From NCBI GenBank assembly GCA_903995115.1, contig LR877161.1, forward strand, positions 373,501 to 437,500: a stretch of 64,000 bases of DNA, in the 5' to 3' direction. The notes beneath the pieces are model-generated. The model made no database searches and was not told where the DNA came from. It saw only the letters and a program-made list of their open reading frames with translations. Positions within the stretch are counted from its first letter, which is position 1, and each line of letters opens with the position of its first letter. The position numbers and the translations under genes were made by a program. Shown here piece after piece: positions 48,301 through 59,291 of this stretch. The stretch comes from Angomonas deanei (lineage: Eukaryota; Euglenozoa; Kinetoplastea; Trypanosomatida; Trypanosomatidae).

Positions 48301-51300
48301 CGATACGTTTTGCCGTTCCACCTTCACCCCCAGTCCGTTAAGAATATTGGACAGGCCGAATGTGTCAAACAGGTTTCGTCTTTGGCCATTGGCATCAAAC
48401 CCCTCCAAGTACAGCACGCAGTCGTCGGTGGCATCGTGGTACGGGGCGCTGGTGAACAGACCCAGGACATAGAGGTCCTCCACCATTAAACTATTGAAAA
48501 GAAGCGCCACCTCCTTCTCGTCGGGGGAGGACGGGGGGTTAAACACTTTCCGGGTGCTGTACAACTCAAAAAGGGCCAGACGACCCATTCCGGTTTGTAT
48601 GTCGTCCTCGGCATTGTGTTCGGCAAGGAGGGCGCGAAGAAAGTTGGAGTCTCCACTTTTACTCACAAAAATATCCGACGATGACGTCTTTTGAAAGTAG
48701 TATTGGCACTTCAGGGAGAACAAGTACAGATACAGTTCACGGACGCAGTTCATGGTGTAAAACGTGTTACGGTGCTGCTCGCTATCCCCTGTTGCGCAAA
48801 ACCGGTAAACGAGGGCGATCAACAGACTCTCTGCAACCAGTTTGGCTTGACAAAAAGATGCGTACACGCTGAGACGACTGCTGCTGACGGGATCACTGTT
48901 TTCTTGGATGGTCCTCTCAACTTTTTTGATGACGCCTTTAGACAGTACGTTAACGAGCTGTAAATAGTAATATTCGTCCTCCTCTTTGGTGCCCTCGCTG
49001 GGTGCCACGACCACCACCTCTTCTTCCTCCCCGTTGACTGTCCGGCGGGGGAATGCAGTTTTCGTATAGGGGAGCCCCAACCATCGGATGAATAGGAAAA
49101 AGAAATCCCTCTTCACCTGAATCAAGCTTTCCCCCAGTTGTTTCAGCTTGTGTTGGTACGTGACGTTACTCTCTTTATCTAGCGACGTGTAGGCGTCGTT
49201 GGCGGTGTTACCGCCGTATAGTAGATGGGGTCCGTACACATACGTGAGAAAGAAGTGGTGCAGGACAAAAATGGGGCAAACGCCCAGCACCGTATCGAGT
49301 ATCGTTTCCCTTTCATCACCGTGGAGGAGGTACTCCAAAAACGGGACAGGGTCGTGCGCCGCTGGCTCCCCGGTGAAGAGGTACAGCAGAAAACGCATAC
49401 CGCGCTCCTTGGCGTCCAGCATGTCAAGCAAATTGTCGAGAACCACCAGTCGATCTGGTACGGAAAGCTTAAAAAACAGTAGAACATTCTCGGTTTCCTT
49501 CCGATCACGTGGACTACCCTCCGTGTTGCTCGTCGCGTGAGCAGCCTCTGGCGTCGGCTTTTCAGGGGAGTACTTCTTACTGTTCGGGTCATTTCCATTT
49601 CTCCACACGGAAAAGTACTTTCGCAAACTGAAGGAATTCTTGTAAAAAAAGGAACCGCCCTTGCCGTTACCGGCTATTTTGCTCAACACACCACCAGTGT
49701 CCGAGTGGTCCCCACCCTCGACGGTTTCCCGCGGAAGTAGCGGGGTACTGAGCGGGGAGGGCTCCCTGGTGTCATCCCCCTCATTGGCACTGCTACTATT
49801 ATTATGGTTGGAAAAGAAATACTCCACCAAATCTTCCATCAACGGGATTTTTGCGGTAATGCCCTCCAGCAAGACCTGAAGCAAGTGTTCCCTCTCGTTT
49901 GAAAACAGTTGGTTACGGTACACTCTAGAAAACATGGAAATCATGCAAGTCCAGTCGATCAGATCCACTTTCATTGTCTGCAGACGGACTGCACGGCGTG
50001 TATTCGAAGGGGTTTTTTCCTGCTCCCCGTTGTTTTCCGCATCCACGGCGGGCACCATGCCGGTCAATGGGAAGGAATAGTAATACTGCTGTACCTTGGA
50101 AAAGACCGCCGTAACGGAGGGCGATAAATATTTTATTTGAGCGAGCAGAATCTCTTTCGTGTGGTGGGTTCCCTCGTTGGACAGCGTACGTCCAAGCGTG
50201 GGAAAAGACTCATCCCCCAAACTCGAATGTCGACGATTCATTCGACCTTCTCCCCCGGGGTGGGGGATCAGGTGCCGCACGGTGATGGCCCTCAAGGCAG
50301 CGGACACCCCATCCACAAACCGCAACAAGCGCGAGAGCTGCTTCACACTCGTGACGGGTGCTTTCTGGGACTGCAGACAGCCAACAGTGAGGGCATGGAT
50401 CGACTCGCACAGACACGCGAAGGAGCTGACGTTATTGGCGCCGGTACCCTCCTGTATTGCGTCCGCCTCTTGGTACACGTTCACGTGCTTATGAAAGCTC
50501 GAAAATAAAAGGAGGGTCTCCATCGTGTCCAGAGACCGCTCCACACTCTTTGGGTTTGTGCTTTCCCCCCGGTTCATGAGATCCTCACTATACATTTGCG
50601 CCAACTTTGTGCAGCACGTCACCAATTGACTGGAAGTCGCGCTCAGTTTGGTTCGTTCCTCCACCTCGCTGGCACAAACCTTAAAAATGGTGGCATGGTA
50701 CAAAATGACATTATTGACCGCGTTTTTAAGAGCGGTCTCCGCCGTGTCGTACGTGTAGAACATACGAATCAAATTCAACGCGAACAGTTGTGAAACATTG
50801 AACAAGACGGTGGCGTTGTTGCCTCTCTCTGGCACGTCGGCCTTCACGTAACACTCAAACGAGATGAGTGGTGCGATCTTCAGCAAGTCTTCGCTGAGTA
50901 GTTGCATAAACAGTGGATTCGTGGGAGGACGGTCCCCACCTTCGTTTTGTTGATACGTTGAGACAAAAAAGAGATTGAGCGTTCGCACGAGGAACAGACG
51001 TACACCTTTACAATACGGGGTGGGAAGCGCCTTGGTGCCGTCTGGGTCATTGGAGAGACGAAGACGAATAAAGTGGTGTGTCCCGGCGACGGCAATTTTC
51101 GACAACTCTTTGAAAAATGTAACGGCGTCCAGCTGAGATTGAAGGTTGGTGTGGTCGTTCGTATTGGAGGAAGGATCGTTGGCGGGGAAGGGTGGCAGCC
51201 CGACTGCCCGTTTCCCATGATCAATGGAGTCGTGCACACTCAGAATCGGTTTCGCAAAAAGGAAAATTCATCTAAAAATATTTTCTCCATCATACCCCGA

Positions 51301-52280
51301 ATCACAAGCGCGTGGTCCTCCTTCGTGTTGGCTGCATCTACCAAGTACGAGTTAAACAACAGCAGTAAAACAGAAAGGGAGCAGCAGTGCAGCGACAGCA
51401 GCAGCGAGCCGTTTGCATCGTCCTTGTGAACATGACCACTACTTTTGCTATTGTTGTGGACGACGGCGGGGTTCGTGCCGCGTAGCGTCGAAAGGACAGG
51501 GGCGATCAGCTGCACGACATGGGTGGGCAGATCACGGCTAAAGGGTGTCTTTATGCGGGAAGGCAACGTGGCAATCGTGTCAAACGCGGCACGACCCGCT
51601 TTGAGCTCCTGCGCGCCCACCGTGTCTGCACCAGTAGTTTTGCGTCTACTCGCCAATGCATGCATTGCCGCAACAATATTCTGCTGCCTCTCCTCCTCTC
51701 GCAGCAGAATCGCCGCACATACAGCCGCCACCTGCCGCACGATAGAGGCAAAGGCGCCATCCCCGGACCCCTCCTCCTCCGCGGTGTACTGAAACAAGTT
51801 GAGCGACAAGATGGTCCCCATTTTCTGTATACAGTTTTCTAAACATTTTGCGGCGTTGATTTCATTTTGGTTCGGTGTACCGTACTGGTCGAGGTACGTC
51901 ATTTCCTCCTCCACGTATTGGAAGATCGTCTCCTCGTCGGCATCTGCGCCACACTTCTTTATACCCTTTTGGAGGCTAGACTTCATGGCATGGTTGGCCG
52001 CCTCGCAGATCAGCAAGTACGTTTGTAAAATGTCGTAGACGGAAATACGATGCTCGTTCTTACTTGGGTCATAATTGAGGAGGCGTTCTTGAATCGCCAA
52101 CACCTGTGGCCGCAAACTTTTCAGGTAGGGAGCCGACACACTTTCCACCGCTAATGCATTGAAGTCCTCCTTCACGAGAGAGACCAGCAACTGATCCTTT
52201 TTACCATCGGGGTCCTCACTCGCGTTACTTTCATCGGACTTTTTACCCAATGTCATGAAGGTGAATCCAAACAGAGACAT
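45373..52280 (-). CDS. giant helical protein of about 2,300 residues, one frameshift
   Basis: Two frames meet end to end. The first (51240-52280) starts at an ATG and runs 346 residues. The second ends at 45373, has 1,954 codons from its first GTG, and has no ATG near its start. They overlap between a TGA near 51265 and the stop at 51240. One additional base in the A5 run at 51256-51260 would join them smoothly. The product is leucine-rich and almost all helical, with repeated helix pairs suggestive of an alpha-solenoid. Low-complexity loops lie near residues 840-900 and 1,590-1,640. There is no catalytic motif, signal peptide or membrane segment. A scaffold such as a nucleoporin or trafficking solenoid is possible, but I could not recognise a family. 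Confidence 0.6.
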
Positions 52281-52510
52281 GGATGAGCGCTAGTTTAAAA
52301 CAAACAATATACACTAATATTAATAATGATTTGTACTGGAGGAAAACAAGAGAGAAAAAGAAAGAGGAAGGTGCATGAAAGCGACTTCTTTCACGTTCGC
52401 ATCTATTATCCGGGTACTCTCTCTCAACAAGAAAAAAAACATCATCAAATTGGTAAAATCTATATCAGAAATAATAATATACAATACGGAGCTGTACCAG
52501 GCGCGAGAGT

Positions 52511-55080
52511 TCACCCGTCGTCGTCTTCACGGTGGTTCGTGTTATCATGGTCGGAGAGCATCAGGGAGGGCTCATACACACGCAGCTTGGACTCTAATGT
52601 ACTCCGCTCTTGCTCCTTCAAGAAGCATCGCTCATGCAAAGTCCCATTGTGCCGCTCTAGTTCAATGTAGTCCTTATTGAGCTTGATGTACTGTTGTCGC
52701 AGCGCATCCTTCTCGTTACGGACATTCGCCAATTGCGCCTTTAGGAGTTGAATAATTTCTTCCAGCGCGTTGATTTCCTTTTCATTTGACTCGATGGTAG
52801 GGGGTTGGCGTGTTTGGTCGGCGACGGCTGGTGGGGTAGTCGTCTGTGTAGACTGATGTACCCCCTCCTTCTCCGTCTTCACGGCGGCACTCTCCCGGTT
52901 GGTAGAAAGAATACCAAAAGGGGTCTGAGTGCCCACCTCCACGGTGCTCGTCCGTTCTCTCTGTTGAACCTTCTCCTCCAGTGCCCTAATCTCCTCCAGC
53001 TCCTCCTTCCACTTGTTCTCCTTTTCTCTCTTCTCCACCTCCAATCGTTTCTTCAGGTTGGCTTCATTGGCACGAGCATAGTTCAGCTTGTGTTCCAGCT
53101 CTTCGTTGGCTACTTTCAATGTCTCCATTTCCTGTCTCCTCGCGTCTTGGAGGTCTCGCAGGTGCGTGTAGGCGTCTTGCAGCGCCTTGGAAAGAAGAAG
53201 CGGGTCACTCGGTGGGGTTTGACGAGCGTTGTTCGCCCCTTTGTCCGTTTCGGGATTCGGCCACAGTGACTGCTCCACTCGTTCTTCATTCCACATCAAG
53301 CGCAGCAGTGGTTGCAGCACCTCCAGCATCCGTTTGATTTGTGCTTCCTTCTCCAGGAGAGACGTCTCCTGCTGACTTAGCTGTGCCCCTAGGTGCCGCA
53401 GCTCCTCCAAGGCGCCCTGTGTTTCCCGTGCTTGTTTCCCTATCGCCGGCTCCAATCCGACCCTCTGAAACAACTTTAGCTTACGGGCTTCCGCTTCATT
53501 GTAGATGGACTGCAGACTGCTCATGGTGAGCTCCACCTGTAGCGCAAAGACATCCCCTACCGCCTGATCGACCCTCCCTTGGAGCTGCTCTAATTGCGAC
53601 TCCTGGGCGTCTCGAGTGACCGCCGCCTCCTCCGTCTCCTTCCGTAGCCGCGCATTTTCTTCCTGTTCATGCACCAGTAACCCCTCCAGACGGCGATTCT
53701 CCTCCGTTAGTCCGCGCTTATCATTCTCCAACTGAAGCGCTTGCTTCTCCGCCTCCAGGAACCGATCTCTCCAGTGTTCAATCTGCTCATGCAAGTCGTT
53801 CTTTTCAGCGTTGGTGCTCTCCGTGTAGTTCCGCCGCAGTTCCTCTAAGGTGTGCTGCAGTCGCTCCGTCCCCTCTACCGCCGCCTTGTGCACGGCGGCC
53901 TCCTCCACGGACGTTCCTCCATATCACGCGACTTCTCCTCCAGCTCGGCGGTCTGCTGCTGCTGCGTCAGTGCCAGTCGGTCCAGGTAGCGCACCATCGC
54001 AATGTGCGACTCTTGCAGCTGGGACAACAACTCCCGGCACGCGCGCCGCTCCTGCTGCACGACTGCCCGATTGGAACTGTGACTCACCCGGCTGTTCTGG
54101 GGGTTACTCGTGTTGTGGTTCTTCATGGGGGTGTTACCGACACTTTGAATGGCGGAAATGGTGGATAAACCACTCGTGTTGCCAGGGAGGTCTAAATCGT
54201 TTCGGAGGGCGTCTAAACTCTCCAAACTTTCGTCGACGTAATGGACCAGTTCATTCAATGCCTTGAAAAGAGACAAGACGGGCTTGCTCACTTCTGCCGT
54301 GGAAATCGGCACCGTGGTGGGCTGCTCTAATTGCCGCACCATATCGATGACCTGTCGGGTAGGGTGTAGCGCCTCCCTACTCCGCTCGATTTCCCTCTCC
54401 CGAGCGGTTTCTTCTAAAATGGCCAATAGTTCCTGTCGTGCCGCCTCTTCCTCCATTGGATTTGCTGAGGTGTGATGGGGGACGACAGTAGCTATGGGAG
54501 GATCCGCCACTAGTCCGTCCTTGTACTCGACGAGGTCGGTTTGACAAGACTTGGGTACCCCTACTTTTGTCGCCGTCAGCTCATCCATGTTACGGGAGCA
54601 GTTTTCTAGCACATAGTTCAAGTCTACCAATTCTTTTTCTCGCTCCGCCAGCTGGAGCGCCAATAGGTGATAGGCGTCGGACTGGGAAGCATACAGGAAG
54701 GACTCCACAATCTCCGTCAATCGCACCTTCACGTATGACTCCGTGTGGGGGTCCGCTAAGAGCTGCAACAGCAAGTGATCCTCAGGGACCTCCGTCGTGA
54801 GGGCCTGTACCACGCTGTCGACGGACTGCTGCAGCTTTTCGCGGTAGATATCCCGCAGTGTATCCCCTGCCGCTACCACACCTGGGCTGACGGGTGCTTC
54901 ACCACCACCGAGGGGGACGTCGAAGGGATCATCCGTGTTGTGCCGCGCGCTAGGATGGAAATGAGGGGACTCCCGGGTGGTAGGAACACGGTTGGGGCTG
55001 TTCCTAAATCTATGTGGACTGTTGGTGTTGCCACCGCTATACAGGGATGCTTGTGCTCTATCTGTGGCGTACCGAGACAT
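52511..55080 (-). CDS. long coiled-coil protein, one frameshift
   Basis: The start is the ATG at 55080 (MSRYATDRAQ), directly downstream of a strong splice acceptor. The first frame runs to a stop at 53875 and the second, with no ATG, runs from about 53930 to 52511. They overlap, and one extra base in about 53905-53930 gives a continuous protein of about 856 residues. Residues 1-90 are polar. From about 100 onwards long heptad-rich helices dominate, including a dense coiled coil in the second frame (EEAAVHKAAVEGTERL, EKNDLHEQIEHWRDRF). A cytoskeletal, basal-body or Golgin-like role is plausible but not shown. No other domain was seen. Confidence 0.6.
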
Positions 55081-55105
55081 GGACGTATTCCGTCTGTTTC
55101 GTTTC

Positions 55106-55140
55106 CTATCGTAAAAAAAAAAAAGAGAAGGAAGAAAGGA
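55106..55140 (-). promoter_or_regulatory. probable trans-splice acceptor
   Basis: On the coding strand a 28-base pyrimidine tract (55140-55113) precedes AG at 55107-55106, 26 bases upstream of the ATG at 55080. This supports choosing 55080 as the start and excludes the longer frame that overlaps the BBS8 gene. Confidence 0.6.
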
Positions 55141-55357
55141 CTGTGAAAAAAAAAAAGCCAAAAAAGGTATACCGATTGTAAAAAACCGAATCGACAATAC
55201 GAAATGCATTCCAGAACTCACATCTGCAAAAAATAAAAATCGCCTGCTCCAATAAGAATGAAAATCCGTAAATACATGGTTATTGTATTTCACTCTCTCC
55301 TCCAAATATGTTTGCGTTTCGGGCTTCTTTTTCATTCCTTCAAAACAGCTCCGTTGC

Positions 55358-57247
55358 TTACAGCGAGGTAAACTTCTTGAGAATCTTTTCATGAAGATTA
55401 ATGCTCTCCGCGTGGTCTGGCAACACGTCTAGTGCCCTAATCACATAATTGTAGCTTTCCTCCAACTCCCCATTTTTAAAACATTGCAGGGCGGAGTTGT
55501 AGAGTGCCTCCAACAGTTCCGGTGCCACTGACACAGCGGAGTGCAGTAGAACACTACTATCCTTCTTGTCTACCTCGGAGGATAGACTCAGTACACTAAG
55601 ATTGTTAAGCGCCTCTCCGTGCGTCGGGTCCGCAGACACGGCAAGGCGGAAGGCGCGTTTCGCAAATGTCATGTCCCCCAGTCCGATCCCAACGTGGCCA
55701 ATATTGTACCACACATCCGCCTTGTTCAGCGCCGTCGTGCACTGACTGAGTGCGCGGTCGAGGCAGCGGAGCGCAAAGTCAAACTGGCAGGTGTAGTACC
55801 CACACAGGCCAATGTTGTTCCACACTTCGCTGTTCTGCACCCCCATCTGCAGCAGACGACGGTAGAAGCGGAGGGCCAGCTCGGGCTGATTCTTTTCGTA
55901 AAAGAAGAAGGCGGCGGTGCAGGCGATGGCTTCAATGTTACTACTATCGAGTGCTAATACATTGGAGTACAACTCGAACGCCTTGTAAGAGTCGTGCAGC
56001 TCATCGTGCAGTCTGGCGGAGCAGAGGACAATGAGGTGGTCGACTGGGTTGAACTCTAGCGCCGTCATGTAAAGCTCCATGGCGGTCAGGGGTTGGTCCA
56101 TCTTGATGTACACCTTCGCCAGCTCCATCACCACCGTCGTGTCGTAGTGGTAGAAACGGGACGACCGCTCCTGTGCGGTGGCGTGTGGAGGAAACTCAAA
56201 CAGCGCCGCCTTAAAATGCTTTTCGGCATCTCGCAGGAGACCTAACTGATAATTCGCCTTTCCCAGTCGCGCCTTCCACCACCAGTCCTCCGAGTTGCGA
56301 ATGCCCACCTGCATCTGTGTTTTGGACTCTGTTTCCCCCTCGCTGCCGGCCCGTGCCTCGGTCACCTTGAGCGCCGCCGTACAGAGGTCTAGCGCTAGCT
56401 TGGGCAGATGCTCCACGTAGAGGATATACTCACACAGCAGCTTGGCGATCATGGGGTGCTCGCGGGCCATCTTTTCCATGTTGAGCCGCTGTACATCAAT
56501 GTGAGGTCCTCCTGGGACGGACTGCAGCGACGCCGTACCCAGTCGCACAAAGCGGCCGGTGATGGGGCGCATACCCGCCGTGCCGCCCCTCCCGGCGACG
56601 GAGCCGGGTCGGTTCCCAACGGTGCCTGGTCTGGCGAACCCATACCGACTGCTGACCGGTCGCCCGCCGGTACCGATCCCAGCCCGTGAGCCCATGGCGC
56701 CTCTGCTGGCACCTTTCTGAGCGGCGGTGAGTCTACCGGCGGTGGTATTCAGATTAGGGGCGGCGCTCTTCAGGGAGGTGTTGGGCTGATGGGTGGAGCT
56801 GACGACGGCGCCTTCCCCTTCCATCAGTACATCGTCCACGCCGTCGTCCTCGAGCTCCGCGTCCTCGTACCAGCTCTGCAGCACCATCGCCTTGGTCTGC
56901 ACGAACCACAGCAACTCATCCACGGAGGCCGCCTTCCCCTTGCTCGCGTTCTGCTTCAAGAAGTAGGAGGAGACACTGGTGCACTTTTCGAGCTGCCGGC
57001 GGCGCAGTAAACTAAGGGCGTAGTAGGCGGGGTCCATCCCTTTTGGTAGCTCCCGTGCCACCGCCTCCTTGAGAGGGGAGCTGCTACCGGTGTGCGCCGC
57101 CGCCGCCGCGTTGTTACCAATGGCTAAAGAGGGGGCCAGCGGAAGGTTATTGCGTGGGACCACCGGCGGCAACGCTGGAGCGGCCGCAGGGGGGAGACCG
57201 ACTGGCTTGGCGGAAGGGTCCGCTTTGACATCTGGAGAAGCCGACAT
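55358..57247 (-). CDS. BBS8: Bardet-Biedl syndrome protein 8 (TTC8)
   Basis: The 629-residue protein starts at an ATG. The N-terminus (DPAYYALSLLRRRQLEKC) matches the first BBS8 helix, followed by WFVQTKAMVLQSWYEDAELE. The middle holds the family's arginine/glycine/proline-threonine linker (RPGTVGNRPGS) ending in the diagnostic block RPITGRFVRLGTASL and PGGPHIDVQRLN. The C-terminal half (about 330-620) is a row of TPR helix pairs (for example DVWYNIGHVGIGLGDMTFAK). BBS8 is a core subunit of the BBSome, a coat-like complex that carries membrane proteins into and out of the flagellum. Length is somewhat greater than animal BBS8 because of the extended linker. Confidence 0.92.
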   Translation of the reverse strand: MSASPDVKADPSAKPVGLPPAAAPALPPVVPRNNLPLAPSLAIGNNAAAAAHTGSSSPLKEAVARELPKGMDPAYYALSLLRRRQLEKCTSVSSYFLKQNASKGKAASVDELLWFVQTKAMVLQSWYEDAELEDDGVDDVLMEGEGAVVSSTHQPNTSLKSAAPNLNTTAGRLTAAQKGASRGAMGSRAGIGTGGRPVSSRYGFARPGTVGNRPGSVAGRGGTAGMRPITGRFVRLGTASLQSVPGGPHIDVQRLNMEKMAREHPMIAKLLCEYILYVEHLPKLALDLCTAALKVTEARAGSEGETESKTQMQVGIRNSEDWWWKARLGKANYQLGLLRDAEKHFKAALFEFPPHATAQERSSRFYHYDTTVVMELAKVYIKMDQPLTAMELYMTALEFNPVDHLIVLCSARLHDELHDSYKAFELYSNVLALDSSNIEAIACTAAFFFYEKNQPELALRFYRRLLQMGVQNSEVWNNIGLCGYYTCQFDFALRCLDRALSQCTTALNKADVWYNIGHVGIGLGDMTFAKRAFRLAVSADPTHGEALNNLSVLSLSSEVDKKDSSVLLHSAVSVAPELLEALYNSALQCFKNGELEESYNYVIRALDVLPDHAESINLHEKILKKFTSL

Positions 57248-57757
57248 CCGAAAAAAAGGAAAAGAAAAAAAAAAAAACCTATCAAGTGTTTCTATAAAGA
57301 CGTATAAACAGTATTTTATACGTGGCGGTATATTCTACTACAAGAGAAGGGGAAAGGAGGTAACGTGTGCAACCACCGCCGTTCTGCAACTTAACAGTAA
57401 AAAAAAAAAAAATGCATATTCACCAAAATACAGTCAAAAAGAAACAGATGTATTGGGTTCATTTAGCTTTTATAATATGAATTTAAAATACACTGGGGTG
57501 CACAAAGAGTACACTTGGGCCATCTGTCTCTCATTCCCTGGCACAGCTGCGGGGTAGCTTTGGCTGAGAATCTTCCTCCAAGTGGTGAAAGAACAACAAA
57601 AAAACAACAAAAAGAATTCAACTAAGCAAAAAAAAAAAACCGAATAATAGCTTCTAAATAAAATAATAATAAAAAATCAGCATAAAAAAGGTAATCGCCT
57701 CGATTCTTCTACCTATCCTCATCATCATTATTATTATGATTACTTCTCAAACAAAAA
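57248..57757. other. intergenic spacer
   Basis: The 510-base gap has an A-rich purine tract at 57255-57278 (a pyrimidine tract for BBS8 on the coding strand), further A-runs near 57400 and 57630, and ATT repeats near 57725. Nothing else was recognised. Confidence 0.45.
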
Positions 57758-58924
57758 TTAAATCTCCTGTGGTTGGAACATTTCCTTAATGGGCTCCCGG
57801 CAAACGGAGCATTCCGAGACCTGATAGGCACACTCTTGGCACATCAACTTGTGCTTACACGGCATCGTGATCACGGTAGGGAGGGAGCACAAGCACACCA
57901 CGCACGTCTCCTGGGTGTCGTCGATAGCCGTCCGGACGTTCTGTAGGTACTCTGCCATATCTCTTTCGATAATCCGCAGCTGCGACAGTTTGTAGCTTTT
58001 CGCAATCTCCTCCTTTGGAAAGAGAACGCAATCCATGTTGAGGTGATTCATCACCACCTGCCGCAATCGGCCCCGCTCCTCCTCGTCGATCTGCGCGGTG
58101 CTGCCGTAGTCTCCGCCATTGCGTATGTTCTGCATCATGCCGGCCGGTAGTGTCCCATGACGGCTGAAGCCCTCCGTGGGCAGTACGGAGGACGAGGGAA
58201 GATTGGGGTTGCTCCTACTGCTTTGGGTGTAGTTGTTCGTTTTGGCCGGGATCTGGTTCGGGTGAAAGGGTGGCACACCGCCGCTCATGGAGGCACCAGG
58301 GCTACGGCGGGCACGGGGGATGTTGGTGGAGCGATTGCTGGGGAGCACCGCCGAGGACGCCTCCCCTCCGTGAAGTGGTCGATCATTCATCGCGGCTAAC
58401 GCGTTGCCACTGGAGTGCATGCCCAAGTTGGAGACACTCAACTCCGTTCTACCGGTGTCGTGCGATCCCCGTCCACGGTGAGACTGGATGGACTGCAGTC
58501 TGGTAATGATGGGCCCCAAGTCCTCGACCGTGGGGATCGTTGTGGGCATCTCATCACGCATGAGGTTGAGCCACTTTTGAAACTCCCCCTCTCGCATGGG
58601 ACTGTTGCTGATGGTGTTGAGCTGAAACCGAGCCCCATTGTCTGCCGTGATGGACGGCGGCAATTGCACCACTAGATACACATTGGTGCTCTCCCCGCTC
58701 ACCTGGGAGTACCCCGTGTAGGACTCTCCCTCCACCGCCGAGAGCACCTTGGCAATGACGTAGTCATCCGCCTGGCTGTCGGGCAGCTGCACTAAGACAC
58801 GGACGTAACAGCCGTAGATGGCTTCTAGACTACGCTGACGGCTGAGTAGTTGGATTAATGTATTGCGCTGCACCTGCGCCATTCGGATAAGTCCGAATAG
58901 CTGTTGATCCTGTGGACTGAGCAT
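57758..58924 (-). CDS. Plus3-domain protein with C-terminal RING finger
   Basis: The 388-residue protein starts at an ATG. Residues about 15-125 fit a Plus3 domain, first known from RTF1 of the PAF1 complex: VRVLVQL, VIAKVLSAVEGESYTGY, VYLVVQLPP, then FQLNTISNSPMREGEFQKW. A Ser/Asn/Arg linker follows (130-280), then a short helical region. Residues 341-376 are a C3HC4 RING (CVVC, CKHKLMCQEC, CSVC), so it is a likely E3 ubiquitin ligase. Plus3 domains bind phosphorylated Spt5 repeats or nucleic acid, so the fusion could target ubiquitin ligase activity to transcription or RNA complexes. The domain order is unusual. Confidence 0.8.
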   Translation of the reverse strand: MLSPQDQQLFGLIRMAQVQRNTLIQLLSRQRSLEAIYGCYVRVLVQLPDSQADDYVIAKVLSAVEGESYTGYSQVSGESTNVYLVVQLPPSITADNGARFQLNTISNSPMREGEFQKWLNLMRDEMPTTIPTVEDLGPIITRLQSIQSHRGRGSHDTGRTELSVSNLGMHSSGNALAAMNDRPLHGGEASSAVLPSNRSTNIPRARRSPGASMSGGVPPFHPNQIPAKTNNYTQSSRSNPNLPSSSVLPTEGFSRHGTLPAGMMQNIRNGGDYGSTAQIDEEERGRLRQVVMNHLNMDCVLFPKEEIAKSYKLSQLRIIERDMAEYLQNVRTAIDDTQETCVVCLCSLPTVITMPCKHKLMCQECAYQVSECSVCREPIKEMFQPQEI

Positions 58925-59291
58925 GGTGCTAGAGAATAATAATAAAAAACCGTGATTTTAGTTTGTGGTCCAACGATAACCCCAGGAATGTGACACTCTA
59001 TTCTATTAATAAAACAAGTTTTCTTTTTTTTATTATTTTTGATGTTATTGGTAATAACAATGTCAAACGAGAAAAAGAAAGAACTACGAAAAAGACGGGA
59101 GAGAGAGAGAGAAAAGGAGTATAACACTTTTGATTCTTAATCCATTTGTCTGCTAACGGTATAATTGCTCCGCGAAAAGGAAGCGTGAACTTCAAAGTAG
59201 CACTGCAAAAATAATAATAAAAAAGATTCAATGATTGTACTGTACATACATGTTGGAGTTGACACCGTTACACGCTTTCCGAGTAGCCTAG
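58925..59291. other. intergenic spacer with splice signal
   Basis: A plus-strand GA tract at 59087-59119 with CT at 59084-59085 gives a pyrimidine tract and AG on the coding strand, likely for the Plus3-RING gene. The region from 59135 to 59291 is the probable 3' UTR of the CDC14-like gene. Nothing else was recognised. Confidence 0.5.

Noticed and set aside
51235-51242. In-frame UGA read-through or selenocysteine in the giant gene
   Set aside because: The downstream frame is offset by two bases from the stop, so this is a frameshift, not a stop-codon read-through.
55081-55392. N-terminal extension of the coiled-coil gene to 55392
   Set aside because: It overlaps the BBS8 stop region and crosses the splice acceptor at 55106-55140.
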